Below are positions 43,496-55,775 of a DNA stretch of 64,000 nucleotides, one piece after another. The position numbers were made by a program, and so were the translations under genes. How positions within the stretch are numbered: the stretch's first letter is position 1; each line of letters opens with the position of its first letter. The notes under the pieces are model-generated. The model searched no databases and was not told the origin of the DNA. It worked only from the letters and a program-made list of their open reading frames with translations. The stretch covers positions 15,797,001 through 15,861,000 of the forward strand of contig NC_074723.1 of the NCBI RefSeq assembly GCF_947242115.1, read 5' to 3'. This DNA is from Biomphalaria glabrata. Its lineage: Eukaryota; Mollusca; Gastropoda; Planorbidae.

Positions 43496-43612
43496 CTTGA
43501 GCTTTTCGTCCCCATGCACGAAGTTGTTGTAGCTCTGCCTCTACATCGTCAATCCATTGTGTACTTTGTCTGCCTTTGGGTCGCCTGCCTTTGTTTTTGA
43601 AGGTATGCTTTT
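43490..43612 (-). mobile_element. LINE C-terminal fragment, minus strand
   Basis: Minus-strand text KNKGRRPKGRQSTQWIDDVE then AELQQLRAWGRKAQGL is the GRPxxRQ-T-WIDDVE motif of a LINE ORF2 C-terminus. Its last codons are the founder of the adjoining 64-bp array. It is 5' truncated at about 43612. Confidence 0.72.
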
Positions 43613-44550
43613 TTTAAAATTAGAAATTCAAGTATGAATACACTTGAGTATATCGTCAGTTGTAGAATGGCTATGCAAATGTTTGCACACCAGTAAATCT
43701 ACATCAATCCATTGATCATTAGCGTATAGAACAAAACCCATAAGACAGTAGAGCTAACATAGCCAACATTCGTTTCTCCATTTCATATATAGATATTCTT
43801 TGAAGTCATTGCTATCTCGTTTCTCTTTACAAAGTTCTTTAATATCTCGTGAAACAGTAGCAATTGGTTGTTATATATACATATATATGAATGCTTTGCA
43901 AAAAGAAATCATTTCAACAATGATAACATACATTTTCAAACAAAATATTAATATAAACCAAAAGCATCTTGAAGACAATAACATTGATGAAAGTTCAAGT
44001 GCCCTAAAATATGAAAGATTTTTTATGCTGTGTAAGTAGCTAGAACTATAGTTCCAGAACGAAAGCACGATACCTGATGTGGGCAGGATGACAAAACTGT
44101 GTCTCATTGTTCTTTTTGATTCTCCAAAGCTTTTCGAAATTCAGTTTGACAGATAGAGAAAGCCACTTGCTCATGACTTGTATAAAAATAAATGCATACA
44201 CCACGAGTAGATTACCTTCCCAAAGAGGTACTTAAATTTACTTGACCACTAACAAACGCAAGTATTTTATCCAAAGCTTTTAAACAAGAGGTTTTCCGCC
44301 TCTCTAGCCCTCCCTCGATCGATGATCACGACAGACATTACACCAAACTATAGTTTGAATTTAGTTGATTGAAAAGCATGAACATTATCTTGATAAAAAA
44401 ATGCAGAAACGTATTTATTTTAATTAATTAATTCAATAATATTCTGTGCCTCCAGCTGACAATGTACTCTCATATATTTCGCTAGTGAGCTTACAAGTTA
44501 AAAGGAGTTATCATTTCGTTTTTTTTAATTTTACCTTCTCACTAGGATAA
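43613..44550. other. Unassigned intergenic DNA
   Basis: No supported feature. The 79-codon frame at 43800 has no recognisable domain. Confidence 0.4.
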
Positions 44551-44554
44551 GCAC

Positions 44555-44828
44555 GAAGGCGCGGTGGTTGAGCAGTAAAGCGATTGGCTTCCAAAATGGG
44601 GTTCGGATTTCGAATCCTGGTGAAGACTGGGATTTTTAGTTTCGGGATCCTAGGGCGCCTCTCTGTCCACCCAGCTCCAATGGGTACCTGACATTAGTTG
44701 GGGAAAAGTAAAGGCCGTTGGTTAATGTGCTGGCCGTATGACACCCTCGTTAACCGTAGGCTACAAAAACAGATGACCTTTACTTCATCTGCCCTATAGA
44801 CAACAAGGTCTGAAAGGGGAACTTTATT
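44555..44828 (+). mobile_element. tRNA-derived SINE, family A
   Basis: The head GGCGCGGTGGTTGAGCAGTA, B-box region TTTCGAATCCTGGTGAAGAC, and the complete body (GCGCCTCTCTGTCCACCCAG, ATGGGTACCTGACATTAGTT, GACACCCTCGTTAACCGTAG) end in TGAAAGGGGAAC. It is near full length. Confidence 0.86.
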
Positions 44829-45064
44829 TTTATTTACTAGGATTAGCAGACGTTCGGCAAAAAGAAGACATGTCCTCTTTTTTGAGATCGCATCCACTGT
44901 CCGGCATGCATTTATTCAGTTTTTTCCTGGAAAGTCCTCCATCAATTCAAACCTTTATATCTTCTGGTTTTAACACAAACTATTATCCATCAATTCAAAT
45001 TCAAAGCTTTATATCTTCTGGTTTCAACACAAACTATTATAAATAATGTATTATATATATATAT

Positions 45065-47049
45065 CATGGGCGTAGCCAGGATTTTTTTTCGGGGAGGGTT
45101 TTGGGGGGGATTTTTTTCTCCCCCCCCCCCACCAAGCCCACCCTCTTCCCCCCACGAACAAAAAAATATATTTATTTATGTGTGTGTGTACATCATCTTT
45201 ATTACATTCTGACCCTTCATTCTTTCGGAAGACGTTTATTGTGCCCTAGAATAGATTTTTCCTGAAGTTAGTGAAAAAATTGTAGATTCCCCGCCTGTGC
45301 CAGCAAGGGTGTCTGGGGGAGCGCTAGGAGCTTCCCAATCGCGGGGCGTCAAACGCGATTTCTGGTATTGAAAGCCAACAAAATGCATATTCTGAGGTAT
45401 CTACAGTGTATTTTCCTGCTTTTAAAAAAAGTTTTGTTTCAAAAAACTAATTTGCTATTCTTACTGACTTAGACCCTCCCGCGCCGTTCGGCGCATTTGC
45501 CGTCAAGCTGTTTCCATAAAAATCTGTCACTGGTAATGTCTGAAGCCTCTTCCCACCTGCTCTGAGGACCTCCATGAATGTGTGGCGCTAAGTGGTACTA
45601 GGATGTCATCGCAAATCTTCTTATGCGTAATTCATTTTGTCGGAGAACATGACCCTCAAACCTTATGCGACGCTCTATCACAATCTTACTAAGGGGTCGA
45701 CTCCCACTTCGGCATAGGATTTTCTTGATTTAGACCCGATCTCTATAACTGACTCCTAAAATCTGTCTTAGCCATCTTTGTTGAGCCACATTTAGTGTTT
45801 TTCAATTTCGGCAGATGACTATTCACTGCACTTTATTAATGGAGCCCCGCCACTGGTAGAAATGTGTAACTGTAGTTTGTTTTAGAATAATATTGAAGAT
45901 AGAGGTTTTCCACCTCAAAACACTCTGTAGAGGAATTTTAAACTCAAAACCATCTGGAGGGGTTTTAAACTTTTCAAAAAGCCATATGTAGGAGAGGGGT
46001 TTAAACATAAAACCCCAATACGCTACGCTCAAATAATTTTAGTGTTTAATTTGCTTTTTTTATATTGAAGAGGTATTTTTTAGCATCAAACCCCTCAAGG
46101 GGGGGGGGGTTAAACTCAAAACCTCTTTTGGCAATGCTCGTAGCATTTTGAGTGCTTAATTTGCTTTTTTTTCTTACACTGAAGATGTATTTTTTAGCTT
46201 CAAACCCCGCTGGCGTGGGGTTGAAACTCAAAACCCCTTTGGCTACGTTCATAGATTTTAGAGTGAGTAATTTGCTTTTTTTTTATATAATGAAGAGGTA
46301 TTTTTTAGCTTCAAACTCCACTAGAGGGGAGTTTAAACTCAAAACCCCTATGACTACACTCATAACATTTTGAGTGTATAATTTGCTTTGTTTTTATTAT
46401 TAAAGAGGTATTTTTTACCTTCAAACCTCGCTGAAGGGGGGTTTAAACTCAAAACTGATTCAAAACCCATTAAGCTACGCTCATAACATTTTGAGTGCGT
46501 AATTAGCTTTTTTTTTTTTTATATTGAAGAGGTATTTTTTTTAGCTTCAAACCCTGCTGAAGAGAGGTTAGAGGGGGGGGGGGTAAACTCAAAACCCCTT
46601 TGGCTACGCTCATACAATTTTGAGTGTGTAGTTTGCTTTTTTTTATATTGAAGAGGGGTTTTATCGTAAATTGTCGTTTGCATTTTTTGTTTGTTTTGTT
46701 TTATAGAAGAGTGGGATTTAACTGCAAAAACCCCTGGTAGGGGTTTTTAAACTCAACCCCCCCTGGTAGGGGGTTTTAAACTCAAACCCCCCTGGTAGGT
46801 GGTTTTAAACTCAAAACCCCCTGGTAGGGGGTTATAAACTCGACCCCCCTGGTAAGGGGTTTTAAACTCATAATCCCCTTGGTTGTGCTGGGGCAAGTGA
46901 TGGTTTAGTATTAAAATCTCACCTAAAATAAACAAAATCAAAGCAAAAAATCAGTCACTAAATTCCGATCCCCCCCCCCCCGCAGGGGGGGGATTTCATT
47001 TCGGGGGGGGTTTGAACCCCAAGAACCCCCCCCCCTGGCTACGCCCATG
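45065..47049 (-). mobile_element. TIR element family 'CATGGGCG', copy 2
   Basis: It lies inverted relative to copy 1, running from CATGGGCGTAGCCAGGATTT to the inverted CCTGGCTACGCCCATG. The flanks are pure TA repeat, so an ATATATAT duplication is possible but not provable. It contains the LINE-derived region (45480-45720), five or more units with AAGAGGTATTTTTTAGCTTC, and the hairpin-unit array at 46720-46880. No transposase. Confidence 0.76.
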
Positions 47050-47725
47050 ATATATATGTATATTTACCACATCAATTTTACAATAATTTTTATTTTATGG
47101 ATACCAGCCTGCTAGAGGAGTGGATAACAGAAAGGCCAAAACTCAATTTTCTATTTAGGAAGATTGGATAACTTGCCTTACTCCAGACCTAGCTTCTACA
47201 ACAAACAGCATTTATATATTTTACTTCCTGATAACTCATCATCTTTTTTTTTTTTTTTTTTTTTGTAATGAATTCTTTATAAATAAATAAAAGTGTACTC
47301 AAGTTACAGGCAATCAGAGAGGATTGTTGAGCTGAATATAAATCACGGAATGATATTCCCAAAGCGAGGATTCCGTATATCATCTCGTATGAGGTTAGAA
47401 AACTTGACTTATCTCCCTTGTATGATTTCAACATTTCAAAATAGCTTGAAAACTTATCTGAGTATTGATTCTTATTTACACATCATTTTTTTTTTATTAC
47501 ATATCAAAACAATTTTCCATAAAATAAGGTATGGTATATTTAAATCTAATTCCAATAGCCACACTCTTTAAATTAGAAAATATTTAGTCTTAGCTTCCCT
47601 GTGTTTAAAAACAAAAGGGAAATAATTCATTATGAAGCAGGGAGAAAACGAGTGCGTAGTGTCAGACGTTCTCTGAGTTCTGCACTTCCATCAAAGGAAT
47701 GAGACTGACCACGAGGGAACAGTTG
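47050..47725. other. Unassigned intergenic DNA
   Basis: A poly-T at 47246-47264; otherwise nothing recognised. Confidence 0.4.
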
Positions 47726-47812
47726 GTCCCAGGTTTGAATCCTAGTGAGGACTTGGATTTTTAATTTCGGGATCTTTAGGGCGCCTCTAAGTCCCTCCAT
47801 CTCTTTTAAACC
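47726..47812 (+). mobile_element. SINE family A fragment
   Basis: It carries B box GGTTTGAATCCTAGTGAGGA, then GGATTTTTAATTTCGGGATC and GGCGCCTCTAAGTCC, as in family A. The head is degraded and the 3' half is absent. Confidence 0.68.
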
Positions 47813-48646
47813 CGAACCTGAAAGAATAAATACATACAGTAAATTAGATTCTGATACAGTACAGTGGAAAATTAATGTTGATAAAAAAAAACTAACCAAC
47901 TATTTACTTTAAACTAGTGAATTCTAGCTCTCACTCTCTAAGTCTTTAACTTCAACTGATCCCAACTGCAACTGTCTACAACTGACTAAAAAACTATCTT
48001 CATTATAATCTCGTCCCCAAAACTTCTATAACCATTCTCCCAAGCCCACGCTCTCTTCAGCCTTCACCTTTAGTTTCCAGCCTTTTAGTCTTCACTTAAC
48101 TCAGGCACGTGGATCTGCACTCATGATCGTCTGAACATGCGACGTCAGAATCTTGCGACTAGCCTTGACCTACAAGCTGAAGCGTGGCACATCTGAAGTG
48201 GATAACAATTTAGGAGCTAGCAGTAGCTTGCAAAAAATGCTAACAGTTTTAGAATCATGCCGTATCAAAGACATTCTGAAATCAATCAAGATTTTAGTTT
48301 CACGGTACATTCAGTAGAATTGAATCAGGACTAGACTTTTGCTTTAGATAATTCCCACAGATCACTTAATCACACTTAGGGACATCCAACATGGACATTT
48401 TAATGTTCACATTTTTGTTGTTTCTAAAACTCGCAAGCACCCCCCGCCCATTGCCCTTTTCAAAATTTGTATTTTTAAAAATCTTTTGTCGTCTAAATGA
48501 ATTTTGCTTGCCCTTATAAAATTTGGTATAAAAAACAAAACAAATAAAGATTGGTATATATTGAGCTATTTGAATATTTCACCTACACATTGATGAAGGT
48601 CTAAACTAGTCTAAAGCTACAGCCTGCAGTGTAGTTCTTGACCTAC
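47813..48646. other. Unassigned intergenic DNA
   Basis: No supported feature. Confidence 0.4.
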
Positions 48647-48654
48647 ATTAAAAC

Positions 48655-48890
48655 CAGTGGAGTAGCTAGCGTGGGGGAGGGAAATCCATTTTTTTTTCAT
48701 TAAATATTAAGCCAATTCCTTGTTATTTAGCTATTCATGTTGTCATGTAAATTAGTGACCATGTTTCATGTATTCCACACATTAGGCCTATATATCTATT
48801 AAGTAAATTTCATTATGCCGAATGTCAAAATGCAGGGGCCCCTAAAGAGGCCAAACCCCCCGGGCCGCCAAATCCTTTGCTACGCCACTG
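48655..48890. mobile_element. hAT-type MITE, 236 bp
   Basis: The left end CAGTGGAGTAGCTAGCG and the inverted right end (CAGTGGCGTAGCAAAGG on the minus strand) match over the first 12 bases with one difference. The flanking octamers ATTAAAAC (48647-48654) and ATTGAAAC (48891-48898) agree at seven of eight positions. The 8-bp duplication and CAGTGGCGTAG termini are characteristic of hAT elements. There is no coding capacity. Confidence 0.78.
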
Positions 48891-48898
48891 ATTGAAAC

Positions 48899-50050
48899 AT
48901 TTTTTTTCTTTGTATATGTCTTGTAAGGTTATTCGCTAAAATCTAATAATAACTCGAAAATTTTGTCTGCAGGGAGGGTGGAGAGGGGGAAGGGTCGGGT
49001 TAATTCGTTTATTACTTCGTCTGCGCTTTTCTCGAAGGTAGTCTAACCCTCTGTATATATTTTTTTTAGGAGGGGGGGGGGTGTGTTAGGGTTTAAGGAC
49101 AGGAAATGGAAAATACTCAGATGGAAGAAACGGTTTAGAAGCAGATTATTTGAATGTAGACATTCAACTGTGGTAGCTTGATACAGCTTCAAAATGTTTT
49201 TTATTTATGTTTTAAAAATTTTGAAAGAAAAAAACACAAAACTTGCTAGTCAAATTTTAATTGCTAGTAAGAATATCCGTCTTAAGGAGATCTATCGCAC
49301 AATCTGTTATACCTGTTCACAGTAGCTTTTCTGAAGTCATTCTTCACAAAGTTATGGATCTGATACTGGACATCAGACCGGCCTCAGCATAGCTGACCAC
49401 AGTAAAGCAACTTCCTGACGTTTTTTCATAGGCACGTCTTCTGGACATCTTCGTCGATTCGCAAACTATGAAATAATGTTGAAATCAATAGGCCTACATT
49501 AAAACTGACTTCTAGATAGACGTGCCTCTTATGTATCCACTTCCTGTTTCTCCATCTTTGGAAATCAGCAACAACAAACTTGCACAGCATAGATGTCCAC
49601 ACACACACACAAGGAGGTCAATCACTGAACAAGACAAACAAAAGATTGAAATCAGTTCACAAAATAAATAAATAAAAACTATAGTCTGTGACGTTTCACT
49701 GCGACACATAATCCCCCCTTAAAGGCATAGACATACAGGTTGGAGAACCTGATAGATTTAATAATGTACATTTTACTTGATATTATATGTGATATTTCAA
49801 TACAACTTGATAACACAAAAAAAAACAACAAAAAAAAAACCCTTAGAGCTATTTATTTATTTGTTATTGTTGTCATCAGAGTTTAAAAAAAATATAGACA
49901 TAGCTTTAAAATGAACTGTCACAAATAAAAACTACAGTTCTAAAATGCAAGAAGTATTTTGAAATATAAATTCAAATAAGTCTAAATTAGAGACTGCACA
50001 ATAAACGATACATTTCTATATGTATGTTATTTGTTACAGCTGCAGACACT
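48899..50050. other. Unassigned intergenic DNA
   Basis: About 1.15 kb; no gene or named repeat. Confidence 0.4.
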
Positions 50051-50052
50051 AG

Positions 50053-50238
50053 AGGCGCGGTGGCTGAGTTTGGCTTCCGAACAGAGGGGGCCCGGGTTCG
50101 AACCTTGGTGAAGACTGGGATTTTAGGGCGCCTCTGAGTCCACCCAGCTCTGACATAGGTTGGGAAAAAGTTGGGTCATAGGAACAGTTTACCTTTACAT
50201 CATGTACCCTATAGGCCGCATAGCCCGAGAGGAAACTG
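50053..50238 (+). mobile_element. tRNA-derived SINE, family A, internally deleted
   Basis: The head GAGGCGCGGTGGCTGAG lacks the AGCGGTAAAGCGC segment. B box GGTTCGAACC and the body (GCGCCTCTGAGTCCACCCAG) are present, but the middle of the body is shortened. A promoter with a defective A box is implied. Confidence 0.78.
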
Positions 50239-51286
50239 GACTAGTCACTATATCTGTATATGGGAATACAAAAGCATAGCAAAAAAAATAAATATTTATC
50301 TAGATCTAGATACCAGTTCAATGGAAAAAAATTGTCCAAACGTGTAACAAATTAAACACGTCATACTATTTCTCTAAACAAAATCTCATCATTTTATTTA
50401 TTACTATACCTCTATTCAATTTGTAACTTCGTGGAAACTTAAAAAAAAAAAATCTAAAACCTGGGTAGGTGAATACTGATCTAAAAAAAACCGCTTTTCC
50501 TAGAAATTTAACGTTTGATGTATATCGCTGAGAAAAGATTTACTAGCTCGTATGCCACACTGGGAAAAGTGTACAAAGAAATAAATTTAAATTTGGCTAG
50601 AGAACGGGAAAAATATTATCTCGAACGTCTTCGGGTACTTTCGCATTTATTCATATTGCTATAACTAAGCAATTAACCTCAACGAAAGTGATATAAAACA
50701 GAACGTTTAATAATCAATTATAAACCAGTACTAGAGCCAAACTTAGAATCACATCTCAGGCCTTCTTGTTTACATCGCTAATCATCGGCCATCTTCCTTC
50801 CTCTGTTCTCTATCATGTCCTCTGGTACACAATGTCGCGCCAAATGACAGTGCGCAATGGAGAGTCATAACAATATGCATAATAAATTAAAATTTAGAAC
50901 ATTTGAGCATCGTTTTCTAAGTCTAGATGGAAAGGCTTATCATTCGAATATTATAAAGTCTAGTAAGTCCATACATTCGCTTAACCAAGATTCTTTCGGA
51001 GCTATTTTTAAATCTAACATTGATTAGTTATTATTTCCTTGTTTAATTTATCAAATTAGTTGTTTTTTTAATCCAAAATATAAATTGCTAACTGTTTTTT
51101 CCCAGATAAAAGTAATTAGATTCTTCAATATGCCGGTAAGTCTATTCTCTAATATAAAAAAAATATCTATTCCCTCTTTCTCTCCGGACCTTTTTTTTTC
51201 AGATTATAATGATTTTACTTTACAAAAACAAATTCATTGTATTAACTGTTACTAATCGATTTACATGACTAACATTTACAAGTAAA
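50239..51286. repeat. Unassigned DNA with dispersed repeat family S
   Basis: 50488-50605 (CTAGAAATTTAACGTTTGAT, ACTAGCTCGTATGCCACACT, AAAGAAATAAATTTAAATTT) matches the DNA on both sides of the LINE at 55819-56572. No gene. Confidence 0.55.
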
Positions 51287-51294
51287 GTCCACCA

Positions 51295-53112
51295 CATGGG
51301 CGTAGCCAGGATTTTTTGCGGGCGGGAAACTGTATATGTGTGTGTGTGTAAGTGTGTGTGTGTATACACATAATTAATCTTTGTTACATTCTGACCCTTC
51401 ATTCTTTCGGAAGACGTTTATTGTTGTACCCTACTATACATTCTTCCTGGAGTTAGTGGAAAAATTGTAGACTCCCATCCATTCCCAGCAAAAGGGTCTG
51501 GGGGAGCGCTGTGAGCTAAGCCCCGCCCCGCCAAGCACTATTTCCGGTATTGAACGCCAACAAAATGCATATTCTGAGGTATCTGCAGTCTGAGGTATCT
51601 ACAGTCTGAGGTATCTGCAGTGCATTATCATGTTATTAAAAGTTTTATTCCAAAAACCTTACGTGCTATTCTTACTGACTTAGATCCTCCTGCATCATTC
51701 CGCACATTGGGCGGCAAGCTTCTTTCACAAAAATCTTTCACTGGCAATGTCTGAAGCCTCTTCCCACCTGCTCTGAGTACCTCCATGAAAGTGTGGCGCC
51801 AAGTTGTACTAGGATGACCCTGTTTCCGCTTTTCTCGTAATGCCCTCCATGTCATCGCAACTCTTATTATGCGTAATTCATTTTGCCGGAGAATGCGTCG
51901 CAAACCTCATGCGACGCTCTGTCACTTACTAAGAGGTCGACTCCCAGTTTGGCATAGGATTTCCTTGATTGAGACCCTATCTCTATAAATGACTTCTAAA
52001 ATTTGTCTTAGCCATTTTTGTTGAGCCATATTGAATGTTTTTCAATTTCGGCAGATGGCTAATCACTGAACATTTTTAGTAGAGCCCAGCCATTAGTAGA
52101 AATTTGTAACCTCTCTTGGCTACGGTCTTGGAATTAGGTGACTGTAGTTTGCTTTAGATTTTATATCGGAAAGGGAATTATTATGGTCAAAATTATTTGT
52201 TGGGGGGGGGGGGGGGTTAAACTAACAAATCTCAAATCTCTGGAATTTTTTTTTAACAAATTCAAAACCCCCTTATCTACGCTCATAGAATTTGGTGACA
52301 GTAGTTTGCTTTAGAATAAAAACCTCAAAACTCTCTGTATGGGGGTATTTAAACTCAAAATCATCTAAGGGTTTTTAAACTTTAAAAAAAGCCCTCTGGA
52401 TGAGGGGGTTTAAACTCAAAACCCCCTAGGCTTGGCTACGCTCATAGAATTTTGAGTGTGTAATTAGCTTTTTTTATATTGAAGAGGTATTTTTTAGCTT
52501 CAAACCTCGCTTGAGGGGGTTTAAACTCAACCCCCCCCCCCCCCTTTGGCTACGATCATAGCATTTTGAGTGCGTAATTTGCTTTTTTTTATTATTGAAG
52601 AGGTATTTTTTTAGCTTCAAACCCCGCTGAAAGGGGGGTGGGGGGGTTAAACTAAAGAATCCCTTTGGCTACGCGTATAGAATTTTGAGTGCGTAATTAG
52701 CTTTTTTTCATATAAATGAAGTGATTTACAGCTGCAAACCCCTCTGGATGGGGGTTTTAAACACAAAACTCCTCTTGGCTACACTGATAGAATGTGGTGA
52801 CTGATGTATGGATAGTCTTATATTGAATAGGGGGTTTTATCGTAGATTTCGGAGGGGGTTTTAACATCAAAATCTTCCTTGGCTATGCTCTTGAAATTTC
52901 GGGGTAATCGATTTTTTTATTTTTTTGTTTTGTTTTTTTTATTTTAGTGAAGAGGGGGTTTTGACTGCAACTCCCCCCCCCCGGTAGAGGGGTTTTAAAC
53001 TCAAAACCCTTTGGCTGCGCTGGGGCAAGTGATGGTTTAGTGTTAAAATCTAAATTAAACTAAACTAAGTCAAAGCAAAAAATCAGTCACTAAATTCCTA
53101 TCCCCCCCCCCA
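51295..53112 (-). mobile_element. TIR element family 'CATGGGCG', copy 3, with captured LINE fragment
   Basis: It starts with CATGGGCGTAGCCAGGATTT in the orientation of copy 2. The right terminal repeat is not preserved; the element fades after CACTAAATTCCTATCCCCCC. The minus strand of 51628-51903 reads LRQNELRIIRVAMTWRA, KRKQGHPSTTWRHTFMEVLR and LPPNVRNDAGGSKS, the C-terminal end of a LINE ORF2. The same stretch, more deleted, is present in copies 1 and 2. The rest carries the GGTATTTTTTAGCTTCAAAC unit repeat and C/G-runs. Confidence 0.74.
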
Positions 53113-53214
53113 ATGGTCCAACGTATAAACAGATACTTCTAAAGCTCACGATTAATAAAGCCTATTAGATTAATATTAGTACCCACCCCCCTTCCATATG
53201 AACAGATGGGATTA

Positions 53215-53675
53215 CAAGTAAAGCCCACTAAAAAGAATAGTCAAAGGTAAAGCTACTAACAAGAACAGTCATAAATAAAGCCCACTAAAAACAGCAACAA
53301 GTAAAGCCCACTAAAAACAGCCATAAGTAAGCCCACTAAAGAACAGCCCTAAGTAAAGCCCACTAAAAGAACAGCTTTAAGTAAAGCCCACTAGAAAGAA
53401 CAACCATAATTAAGCCCACTAAAAGAACAGCTTCAAGTAAAGCCCACTAAAAAGAACAGCCATAAGTTAAGCCCACTAAGAACAGCTTTAAGTAAAGCCC
53501 ACTAAAAGAACAACCCTAAGTAAAGCCCATTAAAAGAACAGCCCTCAGTAAAGCCCACTAAAAGAACAGCCATAAGTTAAGCCCACTAAAAGAACATCTT
53601 TAAGTAAAGCCAACTAAAAAGAACAACCATAACTTAAGCCCACTAAAAGAACATCTTTTAAGTAAAGCCTACTAT
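53215..53675. repeat. About 28-bp minisatellite, roughly 17 degenerate copies
   Basis: The unit AGTAAAGCCCACTAAAAGAA plus CAGCCATA varies in length (26-30 bp). A similar AAGTAAAGTCCACC sits immediately left of TIR-element copy 3 (51281-51294), so the array's founder sequence flanks that insertion. Confidence 0.82.
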
Positions 53676-53689
53676 TTCAAACAACAATT

Positions 53690-55775
53690 GCAAAACCAGC
53701 TAGTAAGGCTAAAAGGTAATTTATCAAGATTAAAAAAAAATGTTTTTATTTACTGTGACAAAAAATTGACTCGTCAGCTTCCAGAATAATTAAAAACGTT
53801 TTTTTATAGCTGGCTCAATCGATACATGATCAAATTACCAGTGTATTGACTAATAAACATTGACCAGTAGGGTCATGAAAAGACGAGGCTTCAATAAAAA
53901 CAACTATTGAAGAAATCATCGCTATAAAAGACATTTTTAGCCTTTAGCCACATGAGAACTCTGTCGAAATGAGAAACTGATCCGATAAATAAAAAAAAGT
54001 ATTAAAATATCTGTTAATGATTTTAATTACATTATCATTAAGCCTTGTTAGCTATAAGATCATCTCCAAGAGATGTTCTCTCATGATTCTTGTTATTATC
54101 ACGTCATTGGACAGAAATATGACCATTAAGTTTTTCTTTATCTTGTTTAGTTTTTAGGAAGTAATTCTAGATTGTAATAGTTGCCCTTACATTCACCTTG
54201 GAACCATTAACTTAATAGGAGGAAAACATTTCTATGTGTTTTGAATGAGGGTTTGAGAAACACTGTAAGCCTGAGAACAAGAAGAGGCTTGTTTTAGCAT
54301 GGTCGGTTGATAGGGTGGTAAATGGGCTGCTGACCTTGACCCTAGACTCTAATCTAGTAATTACCCAGGAAAGTAGTGTCTCGCGAGGCACGTACGTCCG
54401 CCAGTCCTGCATCTTGGCCAGGGCATGTCCAGGTTGCATACATAAACTTGAGGTCAACTTGTAGCTTGATTAACGTGAGCAACGTAAGAAGCAACTTAAC
54501 ATTGAACCAGTAAAGTAACAAAAAATCTTTTCTAAAAGCCAAGCTTATCTCAGTGGAAGAACCGCAAAAATCGATGCCATACTTCTCAATAAGTATACAT
54601 AATTTCAATTTGATCCAAGAATGGATAGTTAATTTTTTTTTTTATATAACCTAATAAGGGAGATAGCTCTACATACAGAGGCATATCTCTCAATAAGTAG
54701 CATTTATTCCATTTACCCAATACCAAACAAAATAATGAATTACCAATAATAAGTCAACGACCGTCAACAGCAACCCCTTAGTATGATCATCTGTACATAT
54801 AACAGGTTCATTAAAGATCTAGAAATGGTTATCTGTAGCACCCAGCTTTATAATGAGAACAAAGAAGAAGAAAGAAGAGTGTGACTGTATGTAATTCTTT
54901 GTGACAGAAAAAGCTGCAGGTTGTTTTGCGTATGTTGCTGAGACATATAAGAATGTCAACTTAATTTCGTAAACATATTATAGGAATCGTTATATATCAT
55001 GAGAAATTTTGTACTTTTTCTAAAACTATTTTATTGATGTGCACAAATAACATCAATCTGAAAAGACATCAATAAAAATACCTAACTAAAATGTGTTCTG
55101 ATCAAGCATTATAGACTAAATGTTGGAGTACTCTGAAAAGTCAATAGGAAAAATAAACTTTTTTCCCGATCTGAAGAGAGATACAACACAATTAATAGAG
55201 AATAGCTAAACATACACAAACACACACAGTTACACACATACACAAAGGCTGTTTAATAATGTATAAAGTCTTTAGAAGAACATTGCAAGTGATTCTTTCA
55301 AACAGAATGGCGCTTTCAGGCTCACTGAATATTTGATTGAGAAAATGACTTTGAAAGACATCATTCCAAATATCTCCCTGTCCATCAACAAATGATGGGT
55401 TGAAGATGATGTTGAAGGTTGATAAAGTTGATATCGCCAGAGAGTTGCTGAGTCTCAAACAAGCCTCTTGTTTCTAAACTACAAAGAAGATCATTGTGTT
55501 TCTTACTGTAAAGACTCCTTGCAATGTTGAAACATTACAGGAAAGAAATAGAATGAGAGATTATAGACCAACATCAACTTCAGAAAGAAAGAATGAATTT
55601 TAAAAAATCACATTATTATTTTATTTCATATTTTCAATATTGGTATTCTTTTGTTACTGATCCATTTTTCTTTTTCTAATTTTATTTTCATGCGTATGTT
55701 TTTAGCAAGAGATTAACCTTCTTTTTACAAAACCTCTATTGACGTTGGGCAGAACCTGATCTCTCATCTCAAAAA
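53690..55775. other. Unassigned intergenic DNA
   Basis: About 2.1 kb, AT-rich, with a CACA tract at 55210-55245. No frame with recognisable motifs; no named repeat. Confidence 0.4.

Noticed and set aside
47189-47571. Two overlapping 80-90-codon frames
   Set aside because: No domain, poly-K/poly-T composition, no splice or homology support.
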